Shown: piece by piece, positions 28,958-38,589 of the stretch
Layout of the letters: each line of letters opens with the position of its first letter
Position numbering within the stretch: the first letter of the stretch is position 1
Assembly (NCBI RefSeq): GCF_011074795.1
Contig: NZ_JAAMPF010000014.1
Coordinates: 124,001 to 188,000 of the forward strand
DNA: 64,000 nucleotides
Reading direction: 5' to 3'
DNA from: Marinobacter salicampi
GTDB lineage: Bacteria > Pseudomonadota > Gammaproteobacteria > Pseudomonadales > Oleiphilaceae
Made by a program: the position numbers and the translations under genes
The notes under the pieces: model-generated
Told to the model about the DNA's origin: nothing
Database searches by the model: none
Seen by the model: only the letters and a program-made list of their open reading frames with translations

Positions 28958-29785
28958 ATGCCTTCCGCCTTCAACTCATCCTCGGGTCTCGAACGTCTGC
29001 GTCGGATCGAGTCCAGCCGTCTTTTCCAGGGTGCGGTGGTTTCGATCATCATTCTGTCGGCACTTGCGATCGGTGCCAAGACCTACGAACTCTCGCCCCT
29101 GGCAGATCGCACCCTAAGCGTGCTGGATTTTGCCATTACTGTCTTCTTTCTGGTGGAAATTCTTTTCAGGTTTGCCGCCTGCCCGAACAAAAAGCGCTTT
29201 TTTTTCGATGGCTGGAATCTGTTCGACACCATTGTCGTGGTCGGCAGCCTCATTCCGCTCAACAATTCTGATGCAGTCCTGCTCGGCCGCCTGCTGAGGG
29301 TATTCCGGGTTCTTCGCCTGGTCTCGGTGCTCCCCGAATTGCGATTCCTGATCAACTCGCTGCTGAAAGCCATTCCAAGAATGGGCTATATCGCACTGTT
29401 AATGTTCATTATTTTCTATATCTACGCTGCCGTCGGCTCGATGTTCTTTGCCAAAGTGGATGAGGTACTCTGGGGAGACGTGGCGATCTCGATGCTGACC
29501 CTGTTCCGGGTGGCAACCTTTGAAGACTGGACCGATGTCATGTACGCCACCATGGAGATCTACCCCATGAGCTGGCTGTATTATGTGACCTTTATTTTCC
29601 TGACCGCCTTCGTTTTCCTGAACATGATGATCGGCGTCATCCTCGAAGTCATGAGCGAGGAACAGAACGCCAAGCAGGCCCAGGAAGCCCATGACGAACG
29701 TGATGATATAAACCGACAGCTGCATAATGTTCAGCGCCAGCTGACCGAGCTCTCGGACCAGATAGCACGTACCGGTCAGCGCTGA
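28958..29785 (+). CDS. Bacterial voltage-gated cation channel (BacNav/NaChBac family)
   Basis: 275-aa single-repeat six-helix channel expected to form a tetramer in the inner membrane. S1 is about 24-42, S2 53-75, S3 84-100, S4 107-124 with gating arginines 111, 114, 117 and 120 at every third position, S5 141-165, and S6 207-233. The pore filter is T187-F-E-D-W-T-D193 (within FRVATFEDWTDVM). Na+-selective relatives have TLESW. The C-terminus from 234 to 272 is a charged coiled coil, as in the family. AGGAG lies about 13 nt before the ATG. The acidic filter suggests Ca2+ permeability; see findings. Confidence 0.9.
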   Translation: MPSAFNSSSGLERLRRIESSRLFQGAVVSIIILSALAIGAKTYELSPLADRTLSVLDFAITVFFLVEILFRFAACPNKKRFFFDGWNLFDTIVVVGSLIPLNNSDAVLLGRLLRVFRVLRLVSVLPELRFLINSLLKAIPRMGYIALLMFIIFYIYAAVGSMFFAKVDEVLWGDVAISMLTLFRVATFEDWTDVMYATMEIYPMSWLYYVTFIFLTAFVFLNMMIGVILEVMSEEQNAKQAQEAHDERDDINRQLHNVQRQLTELSDQIARTGQR

Positions 29786-29805
29786 GACGGTTGACGCGCT
29801 GAAAC

Positions 29806-29836
29806 AAAAAAAACCCCGGAGCTCAGCACTTCGGGG
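29806..29836 (-). terminator. Intrinsic terminator of fpr
   Basis: On the minus strand CTTCGGGG pairs with CCCCGGAG... read from the other side: an 8-bp stem with one wobble pair, 7-nt loop CTCAGCA region, then eight T. It lies about 110 nt past the fpr stop and close to the stop of the converging channel gene. Confidence 0.8.
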
Positions 29837-29947
29837 TCAATGACTTCTAACATCTTCAACAACTGCAGTCGTCTGACAACTTTCGGTTTTACCACTTCGT
29901 TAACCCGGGCGCTTGTTCGGGGATAATCCGCCGAAGCCCCATAAGGA

Positions 29948-30718
29948 TTACTTCTCCACAAAGGCCCTTTCAATCACATAATGTCCCAGATCCCCATGGC
30001 GTGATTCCTTGAAGCCCTGGCGGTCCAGAATGGCACACGTATCCTTCAGCATGCTGGGGCTGCCACAGATCATGAAGCGGTCATCCTCCAGGTTGAACTC
30101 GGGGAGCCCCAGGTCTGACATCAGCTTGCCGCTCTCCATGAGGTCGGTCAGGCGGCCCTGATTACGGAAATCCTCCCGGGTCACGGTGGGGTAATACATC
30201 AACTTTCCCTGGACCATCTCACCGAAGAATTCGTTATTGGGCAGGTCGTCAATATCCTTCTGGTAAGCCAGTTCGGAGGTATAACGGACGCCATGGGTCA
30301 GTATGACCTTGTCAAAATGCTCGTAGATTTCCGGATCCTTGATAATACTCAGGAATGGCGCCAGGCCCGTGCCCGTGCTGATCATATACAGGTTGCGGCC
30401 CGGCAGAAGATGATCCACCACCAGCGTCCCCGTTGGCTTTCGGCTGACTAGAATCTCGTCACCTACCTCAATTTTCTGTAGGCGTGATGTCAGGGGCCCG
30501 TCCTGAACCTTGATGGAAAAAAACTCAAGCTCTTCCTCATAGTTTGCGCTGGCGATGCTGTAAGCGCGCATCAGGGGCTTTCCGTCGGTCTGCAGGCCGA
30601 TCATGGTGAAATGACCATTCTTGAAACGAAAGCCGGGGTCCCGAGTCGTGGTGAAACTGAACAAGGTATCGTTCCAGTGACGGACGCTTGTCACTTTTTC
30701 ACTGTTCAGGTTGCTCAT
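29948..30718 (-). CDS. fpr: Ferredoxin/flavodoxin-NADP+ reductase
   Basis: FAD flavoenzyme that passes electrons between NADPH and ferredoxin or flavodoxin; used in oxidative-stress defence and iron-sulfur upkeep. 256 aa, the length of pseudomonad FprA. FAD motif RAYSIAS at 51-57, NADP-binding GTGLAP at 116-121, CGSPSML, and the C-terminal VIERAFVEK. AAGG lies 7 nt before the ATG. It faces a LysR gene 125 bp away, the same arrangement as fprA-finR in Pseudomonas. Confidence 0.94.
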   Translation of the reverse strand: MSNLNSEKVTSVRHWNDTLFSFTTTRDPGFRFKNGHFTMIGLQTDGKPLMRAYSIASANYEEELEFFSIKVQDGPLTSRLQKIEVGDEILVSRKPTGTLVVDHLLPGRNLYMISTGTGLAPFLSIIKDPEIYEHFDKVILTHGVRYTSELAYQKDIDDLPNNEFFGEMVQGKLMYYPTVTREDFRNQGRLTDLMESGKLMSDLGLPEFNLEDDRFMICGSPSMLKDTCAILDRQGFKESRHGDLGHYVIERAFVEK

Positions 30719-30843
30719 AGTCTCGCCTTACTCCAGAAGAAGTAGTTGGAAAATTCTGTTTCAAAGTTGAGCGAATCATAACCCGGGAGTAACCTATCGA
30801 TGAAATGGGATATTTTCATAACCTTATTCGGAAAAATCGATTT
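30719..30843. promoter_or_regulatory. Divergent fpr / finR control region
   Basis: A 125-bp gap between the two starts. On the minus strand a TATGAT -10 box (30775-30780) lies about 60 nt before fpr with no good -35, as expected for an activator-dependent promoter. The finR side is AT-rich around 30805-30843. I could not settle a specific FinR site. Confidence 0.45.
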
Positions 30844-31731
30844 ATGCGTTACTCGTTCCGCCAACTCGAGGTTTTCCTGGCTGCGGCTCATACCCAGAAC
30901 ATCACCAAAGCCGCCAGCGCCCTGGCCATGTCGCAGTCGGCTGCCAGCAGCGCGCTCAAGGAACTGGAAACACAATTCAACATCCAGCTCTTCGATCGGG
31001 TGGGCAAACGCCTGCAACTGAACGAGTTAGGCCGGCTGTTCCGCCCCCAAGTGGAGGCTCTTCTGGCCCAGGCTCAGGAACTGGAACAGGGGCTGACCCA
31101 ACATAACGATGTCGGCGCGCTCAAAGTGGGCGCCACCCTCACCATCGGCAACTACCTTGCTGTAGGTGTTATGGCCGACTACATGAAAATTCAACCCCAT
31201 GCCCGGGTGTCTCTGGAAGTGGCCAACACCCGGACCATTGCCAGGCGCGTCAGCGACTTTGAACTGGATATCGGCCTTATAGAAGGCGAACTTCAGTCAC
31301 CCGACCTTGAGGTTATCCCCTGGCGCAACGACGAGCTGGTAGTATTCTGCAGCCCGAGCCACCCGCTCGCCCAACGTGGTGCCCTGTCTGACGATGACCT
31401 GCGCCAGGCCACCTGGATCATGCGGGAACAGGGCTCAGGTACCCGCCAGACTTTCGAAAGGGGCATGCATGGCCTGCTCCCGGACCTCGACATTCTTCTG
31501 GAACTGGAGCATACCGAGGCAATAAAGCGTGCGGTGGAAACCTGTCTGGGGATCGGTTGCCTCTCCCAGGTATGTCTTGCCGATGCCTTCAAACGCGGCA
31601 GTCTGGTTCCTCTGGAGGTTCCGGAACACCGTCAGTTTGACCGCCGGTTCTACTTTATCCTTCACAAGCAGAAGTATCGCAGCGCCGGCATCGCCCGTTG
31701 GATGGAACTGTGTCGCGCGTTAGGACACTAG
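30844..31731 (+). CDS. finR: LysR-family regulator, FinR-like
   Basis: 295-aa LysR protein: N-terminal helix-turn-helix (FRQLEVFLAAAHTQNITKAA, residues 4-23, then SQSAASSALKELETQ) and an effector domain. Divergent from fpr, which in Pseudomonas putida is how FinR sits next to the fprA gene it activates under superoxide stress; the name is taken from that context and is an inference. The start at MRYSFRQLEVF is the family start; an upstream ATG at 30805 adds 13 unlikely residues. Its TAG stop overlaps the miaE TAG on the opposite strand through the palindrome CTAG. Confidence 0.85.
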   Translation: MRYSFRQLEVFLAAAHTQNITKAASALAMSQSAASSALKELETQFNIQLFDRVGKRLQLNELGRLFRPQVEALLAQAQELEQGLTQHNDVGALKVGATLTIGNYLAVGVMADYMKIQPHARVSLEVANTRTIARRVSDFELDIGLIEGELQSPDLEVIPWRNDELVVFCSPSHPLAQRGALSDDDLRQATWIMREQGSGTRQTFERGMHGLLPDLDILLELEHTEAIKRAVETCLGIGCLSQVCLADAFKRGSLVPLEVPEHRQFDRRFYFILHKQKYRSAGIARWMELCRALGH

Positions 31732-32333
31732 CTCAGCGGGCCGCTGTGAAAGCGGAACTCGGTGTCCGGCTGTGTTATGAGGTTTTCTTCCAGGTCCAGA
31801 AAGACACTGATGCGGCCACTGATGGACCCACCTGCTGCCTTCTCTGCCAGGGCGAGGTAGTCGCGGTAATGCCTGGCCTCTGATTTGAGCAGACCGGTGT
31901 AGAAGTCCGCCAGCACCGGGTCCAGGTGCTGTGCCAGTATCGCAAAGCGCTCACAGGACCGGGCCTCGATTATGGCACCGACGACCAACACATCCACAAG
32001 CCGGTCCGGATCCTGCGGCCTTACCGCCTGGCGCAAGCCGGCGGCGTAGCGGGACGGACTGAGGTGCCCGTAACAGATGCCACGGTCGTTCATAATTGCC
32101 AGTACCTGCTCGAAATGACGCAGCTCTTCCCTGACCAGCCGGGACATCTTGTTCAGTAACTCCGGGTTGTCCACATAGCGGTACATCAGGCTCAGGGCTG
32201 TAGAGGCGGCTTTCTTCTCGCAATGGGCGTGATCAATGAGCATGATGTCTGGCGAAGCCAGAGCATTCTCGACCCAGGCATCAGGCGTCCGGCATGGCAG
32301 AAAGGCGATGACAGCATCTATGTCGGCTTGCAT
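31728..32333 (-). CDS. miaE: tRNA 2-methylthio-N6-isopentenyladenosine-37 hydroxylase
   Basis: Non-haem di-iron mono-oxygenase that hydroxylates ms2i6A37 to ms2io6A37 in tRNAs reading UNN codons. 201 aa. Likely iron ligands: Glu39, Glu70 and His73 (REELRHFEQ), Glu123 (IIEARSCERF), Glu152 and His155 (SEARHYRDY), the two-ExxH pattern of the family. HLSPSRYAAGLR is also typical of MiaE. Convergent with finR with a 4-bp overlap of stop codons. Confidence 0.93.
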   Translation of the reverse strand: MQADIDAVIAFLPCRTPDAWVENALASPDIMLIDHAHCEKKAASTALSLMYRYVDNPELLNKMSRLVREELRHFEQVLAIMNDRGICYGHLSPSRYAAGLRQAVRPQDPDRLVDVLVVGAIIEARSCERFAILAQHLDPVLADFYTGLLKSEARHYRDYLALAEKAAGGSISGRISVFLDLEENLITQPDTEFRFHSGPLS

Positions 32334-32533
32334 TTGGCGAGGTCCATGGCTGAGCTACAGGGGAACTTCAGTGCATTATACACACGCCCTGGCCCACCTC
32401 AGTCTTTTGGCCAACTTAACTTTATGAGTCGGTTCCTATAGAATACAGCGCCAATTCGCGGCCTTTCCGCCTATAAATTCCCGCCAGCCAACGCTGACCG
32501 TGCGGGATATCCCAACTGATGAGGGTCCTTATC

Positions 32534-35128
32534 GTGTTAGAAGCCTATCGTGAACACGTTGCAGAACGCGCAGCTCAGGGCATTCCCCCGCAGCCGTTGA
32601 ATGCCGAGCAGACAGCTGCCCTGGTGGAGTTACTGAAAAACCCCCCGGCCGGTGAAGAAAACTCGCTGGTCGACCTGCTGGAGAACCGGGTACCGCCGGG
32701 TGTGGATGAGGCTGCCTACGTCAAGGCGGGCTTCCTTAGCGCCATCGTCAGGGGCGAAACCTCCTCTCCCCTTCTGGACCGCAGCAAAGCCGTGGATCTG
32801 CTGGGTATGATGCAGGGCGGCTATAATATCGTCGCTCTCGTGGACCTGCTGGACGATGCCGAACTGGCAGAACAGGCTGGTGAGAAACTCAAGAAGACCC
32901 TGCTGGTTTTCGATGCGTTCAACGATGTCAAAGAGAAGATGGAAAACGGCAACGCCGTTGCTAAAAGCGTGATGGAGTCCTGGGCCAACGCCGAATGGTT
33001 CACCAGTCGCAAGAAGGTACCCGAAAGCACCAAGATGATCGTATTCAAGGTCACCGGTGAAACCAATACCGATGATCTGTCTCCGGCACCCGATGCCTGG
33101 TCACGCCCCGATATTCCTCTGCACGCACGGGCGGCCTACAAGATGCCCCGTGAGGGCCTGAGCCCGGATGAGCCCGGCTCCATCGGTCCCATGAAGCAGA
33201 TCGACGAGCTCAAGGCCAAGGGCCTGCCCGTCGCGTTCGTAGGTGATGTTGTCGGTACCGGCTCCTCGCGCAAATCCGCCACCAACTCGGTGCTCTGGTT
33301 CTTCGGCGACGACATGCCGGGCGTGCCCAACAAGCGCACGGGCGGCGTCTGTATCGGTAGCAAGGTTGCCCCCATTTTCTTCAACACCATGGAAGACGCC
33401 GGCGCTCTGGTATTCGAGGCGCCCGTAGACAACATGAACATGGGCGATGTTATTGAAATCCGTCCCTACGACGGCAAAGTGCTGAACGAAGCCGGCGAGA
33501 CCATCTCCGAGTTCAAGTTCAAGTCCGACGTTATCCTGGATGAAGTCCAGGCCGGTGGCCGTATTCCTTTGATTATTGGCCGTGGCCTCACCGCCAAGGC
33601 CCGAGAGGTGCTGGGCCTGGGGGCAACGGATCTTTTCCGGCTGCCAAAGGATCCCGAAGCGGGCACCAAGGGGTTCACCCTGGGTCAGAAAATGGTCGGC
33701 AAGGCCTGTGGTCTGGATGAAGGTCAAGGCGTTCGCCCGAACACCTACTGTGAGCCTCGTATGACCACAGTAGGCTCCCAGGACACCACCGGGCCCATGA
33801 CCCGGGACGAGCTGAAAGATCTGGCCTGTCTGGGCTTCCAGGCGGACCTCGTCATGCAATCGTTCTGTCACACGGCGGCTTACCCCAAGCCGATCGACGT
33901 GGAAATGCAGCACACCATGCCTGACTTCATCCAGACCCGCGGCGGTGTTGCCCTGCGTCCCGGCGATGGCATTATCCACTCGTGGCTGAACCGCATGCTG
34001 CTGCCGGACACTGTCGGTACCGGCGGTGACTCCCATACCCGTTTCCCCATGGGCATTTCCTTCCCTGCGGGCTCAGGTCTGGTTGCGTTCGCTGCGGCCA
34101 CAGGTGTTATGCCGCTGGACATGCCTGAGTCTGTACTGGTCCGCTTCAAGGGCGAGATGCAGCCTGGCATTACCCTGCGCGACTTGGTCCACGCCATACC
34201 GCTGTACGGCATCAAGCACGGCCTGCTGACCGTTGAAAAGAAAGGCAAGGTCAACGAATTTTCCGGTCGGATCCTGGAAATCGAAGGTCTGGAACATCTG
34301 ACAGTCGAGCAGGCATTTGAGCTTTCCGATGCCTCTGCCGAACGCTCTGCAGCCGGCTGCACCATCAATCTGTCGGAAGAGTCTGTCGCCGAATATCTGC
34401 GTTCTAACATCACCATGCTGCGCTGGATGATCGCCGAGGGCTATGGCGACCCACGCACCCTTGAGCGCCGCGCCAAGCAGATGGAAGGCTGGCTGGCGGA
34501 TCCCAAGCTCATGCGCGCTGACAAAGACGCAGAGTACGCCCATGTGGTGGAAATCGACCTGGCAGACATCAAGGAACCCATCGTCTGCTGCCCGAACGAT
34601 CCGGACGACGCCCGCTTCCTGTCAGAAGTGGCCGGCGACAAGGTTGACGAGGTATTCATCGGCTCCTGCATGACCAACATCGGTCACTTCCGTGCCGCGG
34701 GCAAACTGCTGGCCCAGAACAAGGAACCCCTGAAAACCCGGCTGTGGATGTCGCCGCCGACCAAGATGGATGAAGCCCAGTTGATGGAAGAAGGCTACTT
34801 CAACATCTACGGCACCGCGGGAGTCCGTACTGAAATGCCTGGCTGCTCCCTGTGCATGGGTAACCAGGCACGGGTGGCCGCCAAAAGCACGGTTCTGTCC
34901 ACCTCTACCCGTAACTTCCCGAACCGCCTTGGTGACGGCGCTAATGTGTACCTGACCTCGGCGGAACTGGCTGCGGTAGGGGCTGTTCTGGGCAAGCTGC
35001 CGACTCCGGCGGAGTACATGGAATACGCCAAGGACCTGAGCAGCATGTCAGATGAGGTCTACAAGTACCTCAATTTTGACAAGATGGAGAACTACACCAA
35101 GCGTGCCTCAGAAGCCAACGTTGCCTAA
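32534..35128 (+). CDS. acnB: Aconitate hydratase B
   Basis: TCA-cycle enzyme that isomerises citrate and isocitrate through a [4Fe-4S] cluster; AcnB also handles 2-methyl-cis-aconitate. 864 aa (E. coli 865). Cluster cysteines sit in [10 protein letters not shown] and in [12 protein letters not shown] near the end. The start is GTG (32534-32536): AGGG lies 8 nt upstream, and the resulting N-terminus ([16 protein letters not shown] after Met) matches E. coli AcnB, whereas the ATG five codons upstream has no ribosome-binding site. Monocistronic, with its own terminator. Confidence 0.97.
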   Translation: MLEAYREHVAERAAQGIPPQPLNAEQTAALVELLKNPPAGEENSLVDLLENRVPPGVDEAAYVKAGFLSAIVRGETSSPLLDRSKAVDLLGMMQGGYNIVALVDLLDDAELAEQAGEKLKKTLLVFDAFNDVKEKMENGNAVAKSVMESWANAEWFTSRKKVPESTKMIVFKVTGETNTDDLSPAPDAWSRPDIPLHARAAYKMPREGLSPDEPGSIGPMKQIDELKAKGLPVAFVGDVVGTGSSRKSATNSVLWFFGDDMPGVPNKRTGGVCIGSKVAPIFFNTMEDAGALVFEAPVDNMNMGDVIEIRPYDGKVLNEAGETISEFKFKSDVILDEVQAGGRIPLIIGRGLTAKAREVLGLGATDLFRLPKDPEAGTKGFTLGQKMVGKACGLDEGQGVRPNTYCEPRMTTVGSQDTTGPMTRDELKDLACLGFQADLVMQSFCHTAAYPKPIDVEMQHTMPDFIQTRGGVALRPGDGIIHSWLNRMLLPDTVGTGGDSHTRFPMGISFPAGSGLVAFAAATGVMPLDMPESVLVRFKGEMQPGITLRDLVHAIPLYGIKHGLLTVEKKGKVNEFSGRILEIEGLEHLTVEQAFELSDASAERSAAGCTINLSEESVAEYLRSNITMLRWMIAEGYGDPRTLERRAKQMEGWLADPKLMRADKDAEYAHVVEIDLADIKEPIVCCPNDPDDARFLSEVAGDKVDEVFIGSCMTNIGHFRAAGKLLAQNKEPLKTRLWMSPPTKMDEAQLMEEGYFNIYGTAGVRTEMPGCSLCMGNQARVAAKSTVLSTSTRNFPNRLGDGANVYLTSAELAAVGAVLGKLPTPAEYMEYAKDLSSMSDEVYKYLNFDKMENYTKRASEANVA

Positions 35129-35165
35129 ACGGAACAGGTTTCCGGCCAGAGCGGTGTAATGAATG

Positions 35166-35194
35166 AAACGCCAGCCCCAGGGTTGGCGTTTTTT
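35166..35194 (+). terminator. Intrinsic terminator of acnB
   Basis: AAACGCCA (35166-35173) pairs with TGGCGTTT (35184-35191), followed by T's. It lies 38 nt past the acnB stop. Confidence 0.9.
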
Positions 35195-35202
35195 ATGGCC
35201 AT

Positions 35203-35229
35203 AAAAAAAGCACCCATCGGGGTGCTTTT
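35203..35229. terminator. Intrinsic terminator of the first putP
   Basis: GCACCC (35210-35215), loop ATCG, GGGTGC (35220-35225); seven T follow on the minus strand and TTTT on the plus strand. It ends the minus-strand putP gene whose stop is 46 nt away and backs up the acnB terminator. Confidence 0.9.
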
Positions 35230-35274
35230 CAGGTTGGCAGGGCAGCGGCCTGCCCTGCCTTGCTAACTTACAAT

Positions 35275-36753
35275 CTACTTGGGGTTCATCGCCCGCTCAA
35301 ACCCTTCCTGAACGTCCGCAGCCGGATCACCCGTCGCCAATGAACCGACGACGATGGCGATAGTGGCCAGAATGACTCCCGGAATGATCTCGTACAGATC
35401 GAGGATGCCGCCAGACATATTGCCCCAGATCACCACCGTGGCTCCACCGACAACAATACCCGCTACAGCACCGACTTTGTTCATTTTTTTCCAGTACAGG
35501 GACAGCACCAGTGCCGGGCCGAAGGCGGCACCAAAGCCTGCCCAGGCATAGGAAACCAGAGTCAGAACCTGACTGTCTGGATCAAACGCCAGCGCCGTCG
35601 CAATAATGGCAATGCCCACCACTGCGAAACGCCCCACCCAGACCAGCTCGGTTTGTGACGCAGCCTTCCGGAAGAGTGCTTTATAGAAATCTTCCGCCAG
35701 CGCAGAGGACGACACCAGCAACTGGGAATCTGCTGTACTCATGATGGCTGCAAGAATCGCTGCCAGCAGTATGCCGGAAATGATGGGATGGAAAAGCGCG
35801 TCAACCAGCAAGATGAACGCCTTTTCGCCGTCGTCCAGGGCCGTGTCGAAATAACCGATGGCCGCAAAACCCACCAGCAGGGCACCGAAGAGGCCGAAGG
35901 CACTCCAGATAACGGCAATACGACGGGCGGTCGGGACATCATCTTCACTGCGAATTGCCTGAAATCGGGCCAGAATATGGGGCTGACCGAAATAACCGAG
36001 GCCCCAGCCAAGCAGTGACAGAATGGCGAGAATACCGAGCGCCTCGCCATCTGCGCCGGTGAAGGCATTCAGGAACTCAGGATTCTTTGCTTCCATGGCC
36101 GCCTGGGTGGCAGACCAGCCACCATCAGCATTCAGGGCCATGATTGGCACCAGCAGTAGAGCCGCAAACATGAGCAGGCCCTGAATAACGTCCGTCCATG
36201 CGACCGCAAGAAAGCCCCCGAAGAAGGTATAGGACACAACCGCAACGGTTCCGACGATCACTGCAATTTCGTAGTCCAGGCCAAATACGGTTTCAAACAG
36301 CTTGCCGCCGGCGACAAGACCGGAGCTTGTATAGAAGAGGAAGAACAACAGTATGAAAAAAGCCGAGACGACCCGCAGGATCCGACTGGTATCGTGAAAG
36401 CGGTTCTCGAAATAGGACGGCATCGTCAGCGAATCGCCGGCCGCAAAGGAATAGGTGCGCAGACGTCTGGCAACGAACAGCCAGTTCAGCCAGGTCCCTG
36501 CAAGCAGACCAACGGCAATCCATATGGCTTCATAACCTGCGGCATAGGCGTAACCGGGCAAGCCAAGAAGCAGCCAGCCACTCATATCCGATGCCCCGGC
36601 ACTCAGGGCTGAAGGCAACGGGCCCAGGCTCCGGCCACCCAGAATGTAGTCTGAAAGATTCGTTGTGCGCTTATAGGCGATGTAGCCAATAACCAGCATC
36701 AACACGAGATAAATGAGGAACGTGATCGTCACCCCAACGTTGTTTCCTATCAT
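35275..36753 (-). CDS. putP: Sodium/proline symporter (PutP), copy 1
   Basis: Na+-coupled solute symporter of the SSS family, 492 aa, about 13 membrane segments. Sodium-site stretches are conserved: SAGASDMSGWLLLG near residues 49-62 and IMSTADSQLLVSSS. YFGQPHILARFQAIRS is also PutP-like. The C-terminus is short and acidic. Proline is the likely substrate because putA lies two genes upstream. A 7-bp inverted repeat (GCCGGTC, 36806-36824) lies in its leader. Separated from the second putP copy by a terminator, so it can be expressed on its own. Confidence 0.9.
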   Translation of the reverse strand: MIGNNVGVTITFLIYLVLMLVIGYIAYKRTTNLSDYILGGRSLGPLPSALSAGASDMSGWLLLGLPGYAYAAGYEAIWIAVGLLAGTWLNWLFVARRLRTYSFAAGDSLTMPSYFENRFHDTSRILRVVSAFFILLFFLFYTSSGLVAGGKLFETVFGLDYEIAVIVGTVAVVSYTFFGGFLAVAWTDVIQGLLMFAALLLVPIMALNADGGWSATQAAMEAKNPEFLNAFTGADGEALGILAILSLLGWGLGYFGQPHILARFQAIRSEDDVPTARRIAVIWSAFGLFGALLVGFAAIGYFDTALDDGEKAFILLVDALFHPIISGILLAAILAAIMSTADSQLLVSSSALAEDFYKALFRKAASQTELVWVGRFAVVGIAIIATALAFDPDSQVLTLVSYAWAGFGAAFGPALVLSLYWKKMNKVGAVAGIVVGGATVVIWGNMSGGILDLYEIIPGVILATIAIVVGSLATGDPAADVQEGFERAMNPK

Positions 36754-36805
36754 GTGGTTGTTTTCTCCGTGCGCTTTTTACAGCTTAGTTATGCGTTATG
36801 TAACG

Positions 36806-36824
36806 GCCGGTCCGTTCGACCGGC
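36806..36824. repeat. Inverted repeat in the leader of putP copy 1
   Basis: GCCGGTC (36806-36812) and GACCGGC (36818-36824) with a 5-nt centre, about 55-70 nt before the gene. Either an operator or a leader hairpin; nothing in the sequence decides between them. Confidence 0.5.
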
Positions 36825-36940
36825 TGTCTTTCACGGCCACTGTTGACCCGGCTCCAGATTATTCGGTGCCGGGGTACAGAAACGACGCTTTACCGCCGAC
36901 GGCTATCGTGCTGCGGGTCCTTATCAGGAACTCACAACGT

Positions 36941-36966
36941 AAAGAGGGCTCCCGCAGGAGCCCTCT
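36941..36966 (-). terminator. Terminator of putP copy 2
   Basis: AGAGGGCTCC (36943-36952) and GGAGCCCTCT (36957-36966) form a perfect 10-bp stem with a 4-nt loop; TTTA follows on the minus strand. It lies about 30 nt past the stop of putP copy 2. Confidence 0.8.
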
Positions 36967-36996
36967 GAATCACTCCGAGTGGTTTTTCCACCCGGA

Positions 36997-38487
36997 CTAC
37001 CGGTTGATAATCTGATACTCGCCAGCATCGGCTGTGGCACTGCTCACCACCATGATGGCTATCCACGAGGCAATGAAGCCGGGAATGATCTCGTAAACAC
37101 CAGGGCCGCCCATGAATTCCGCGTTCCAGCCCAGTGATATCCAGATAATAACGGTGGCGGCACCCACGACCATGCCAGCGATGGCGCCAGCGCCATTTGC
37201 GCGAGGCCACATCAGCGACAGGATGATCAGCGGGCCGAAGGCGGCACCGAAGCCTGCCCAAGCGTTGCTCACCAGTGCCAGCACCTGGGAGTCCGGATCG
37301 GAAGCAATGATGGCGGCAACCGCGCCAACCAGTACGACACAAACCCGGCCGACATTCACGCACTCGCGGTCCGTCGCTTCTTTACGCAGGAAGAGACGGT
37401 AAAAGTCTTCCGTCAACGAAGATGATGACACCAGGAGCTGGCTGGAAATGGTGCTCATGACCGCCGCCAGCAGAGCAGCGTAGAGGAAGCCGGTAATCAG
37501 CGGATGGAACAGCAGCTCAGACAGAATGATGAAGATGGTTTCCGGATCTTCGACATCCATTCCGTTACGAACAGCATAAGCCCGACCAAAGATACCCAGG
37601 GAAATGGCACCTACCAAAGAAATCAGCATCCAGGACATGCCGATGTTACGTGCAATAGGAACGTCTTTCAGGGTTCGGATTGCCATGAAACGCACGATGA
37701 TGTGGGGCTGGCCAAAGTAACCCAGACCCCAGGTGACCGCTGACAGCCAACCGATCACCGTCAGTCCTTCGGTCCAGGACAGCAGCGTGGGGTCAACTTC
37801 GTTCAGCGTTTCGGACGCCTGGGCGTACCCGCCACCGCCCTCACCGAACAGCACCACCAGCGGCATGATAACCAGTGCCACCATCATGATGCAGCCCTGA
37901 ACGAAGTCGGTCATGCTCACTGCCAGGAAACCGCCGACCACAGTGTAGATAAGCACCACGCCCAGCGTGATACCAATCCCCACGGCGTAGTCACTCATGC
38001 CACCGACGTTGATGATTTCCGCGAACGCGCTTTCAAACAGTTTGCCGCCGGCAACCAGGCCAGATGCAGTGTAAACAGCGAAGAAGATAACGATAACAAT
38101 GGCTGACACCGTGCGCAGCGATAACGCCTGAGTGGGAAAACGATTTGCCAGGAACGACGGGATGGTAATCGCATTGCCATAATGAACGGTTTGTTCACGA
38201 AGACGGGGTGCCACCAGAACCCAGTTGAAGAACGCGCCCACAAGCAGACCGATGCCTATCCAGGCTGATGCCAGGCCGGATACAAACAGCGCCCCAGGCA
38301 GACCCAGCAGCAACCAGCCACTCATGTCGGAAGCCCCGGCTGAAAGAGCTGCCACTTTTGGACTAAGGGCACGTCCGCCCAGCATATAATCCTCTGATGA
38401 GGACGTCGATGTGCGCATCGCGAAAATGCCGATGGCAATCATGACTGCAAAATAAGCAAACAGACTGATCCAAACACCAATAGCCAT
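36997..38487 (-). CDS. putP: Sodium/proline symporter (PutP), copy 2
   Basis: 496-aa SSS-family Na+/proline symporter with about 13 membrane segments. The sodium-site stretches SAGASDMSGWLLLG and VMSTISSQLLVSSS and the YFGQPHIIVRFMAIR block are intact. The start (MAIGVWISLFAYFAV) has GGAG 7 nt upstream; the frame is open 36 codons further but that part is not membrane-like. Nearest to putA in the same direction (215-nt gap). It clearly shares ancestry with copy 1 but is diverged in many positions, so the duplication is old or the copies have different origins. Confidence 0.92.
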   Translation of the reverse strand: MAIGVWISLFAYFAVMIAIGIFAMRTSTSSSEDYMLGGRALSPKVAALSAGASDMSGWLLLGLPGALFVSGLASAWIGIGLLVGAFFNWVLVAPRLREQTVHYGNAITIPSFLANRFPTQALSLRTVSAIVIVIFFAVYTASGLVAGGKLFESAFAEIINVGGMSDYAVGIGITLGVVLIYTVVGGFLAVSMTDFVQGCIMMVALVIMPLVVLFGEGGGGYAQASETLNEVDPTLLSWTEGLTVIGWLSAVTWGLGYFGQPHIIVRFMAIRTLKDVPIARNIGMSWMLISLVGAISLGIFGRAYAVRNGMDVEDPETIFIILSELLFHPLITGFLYAALLAAVMSTISSQLLVSSSSLTEDFYRLFLRKEATDRECVNVGRVCVVLVGAVAAIIASDPDSQVLALVSNAWAGFGAAFGPLIILSLMWPRANGAGAIAGMVVGAATVIIWISLGWNAEFMGGPGVYEIIPGFIASWIAIMVVSSATADAGEYQIINR

Positions 38488-38589
38488 GAGACCTCTCCAA
38501 GTCATAATATCGGGCATAGCCCCGATTGTTTTGTCACGTTTACCGGGTTTAATCGGTAGCGTGCACCTTGTTGTTGTTACTTTTCTCCT

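Noticed and set aside
21093..31731. The accessory stretch as a horizontally acquired island or defence system
   Set aside because: Composition and codon use look like the flanks, no integrase, tRNA-end repeat or mobile gene is seen, and nearly all genes are known metabolic or stress genes.
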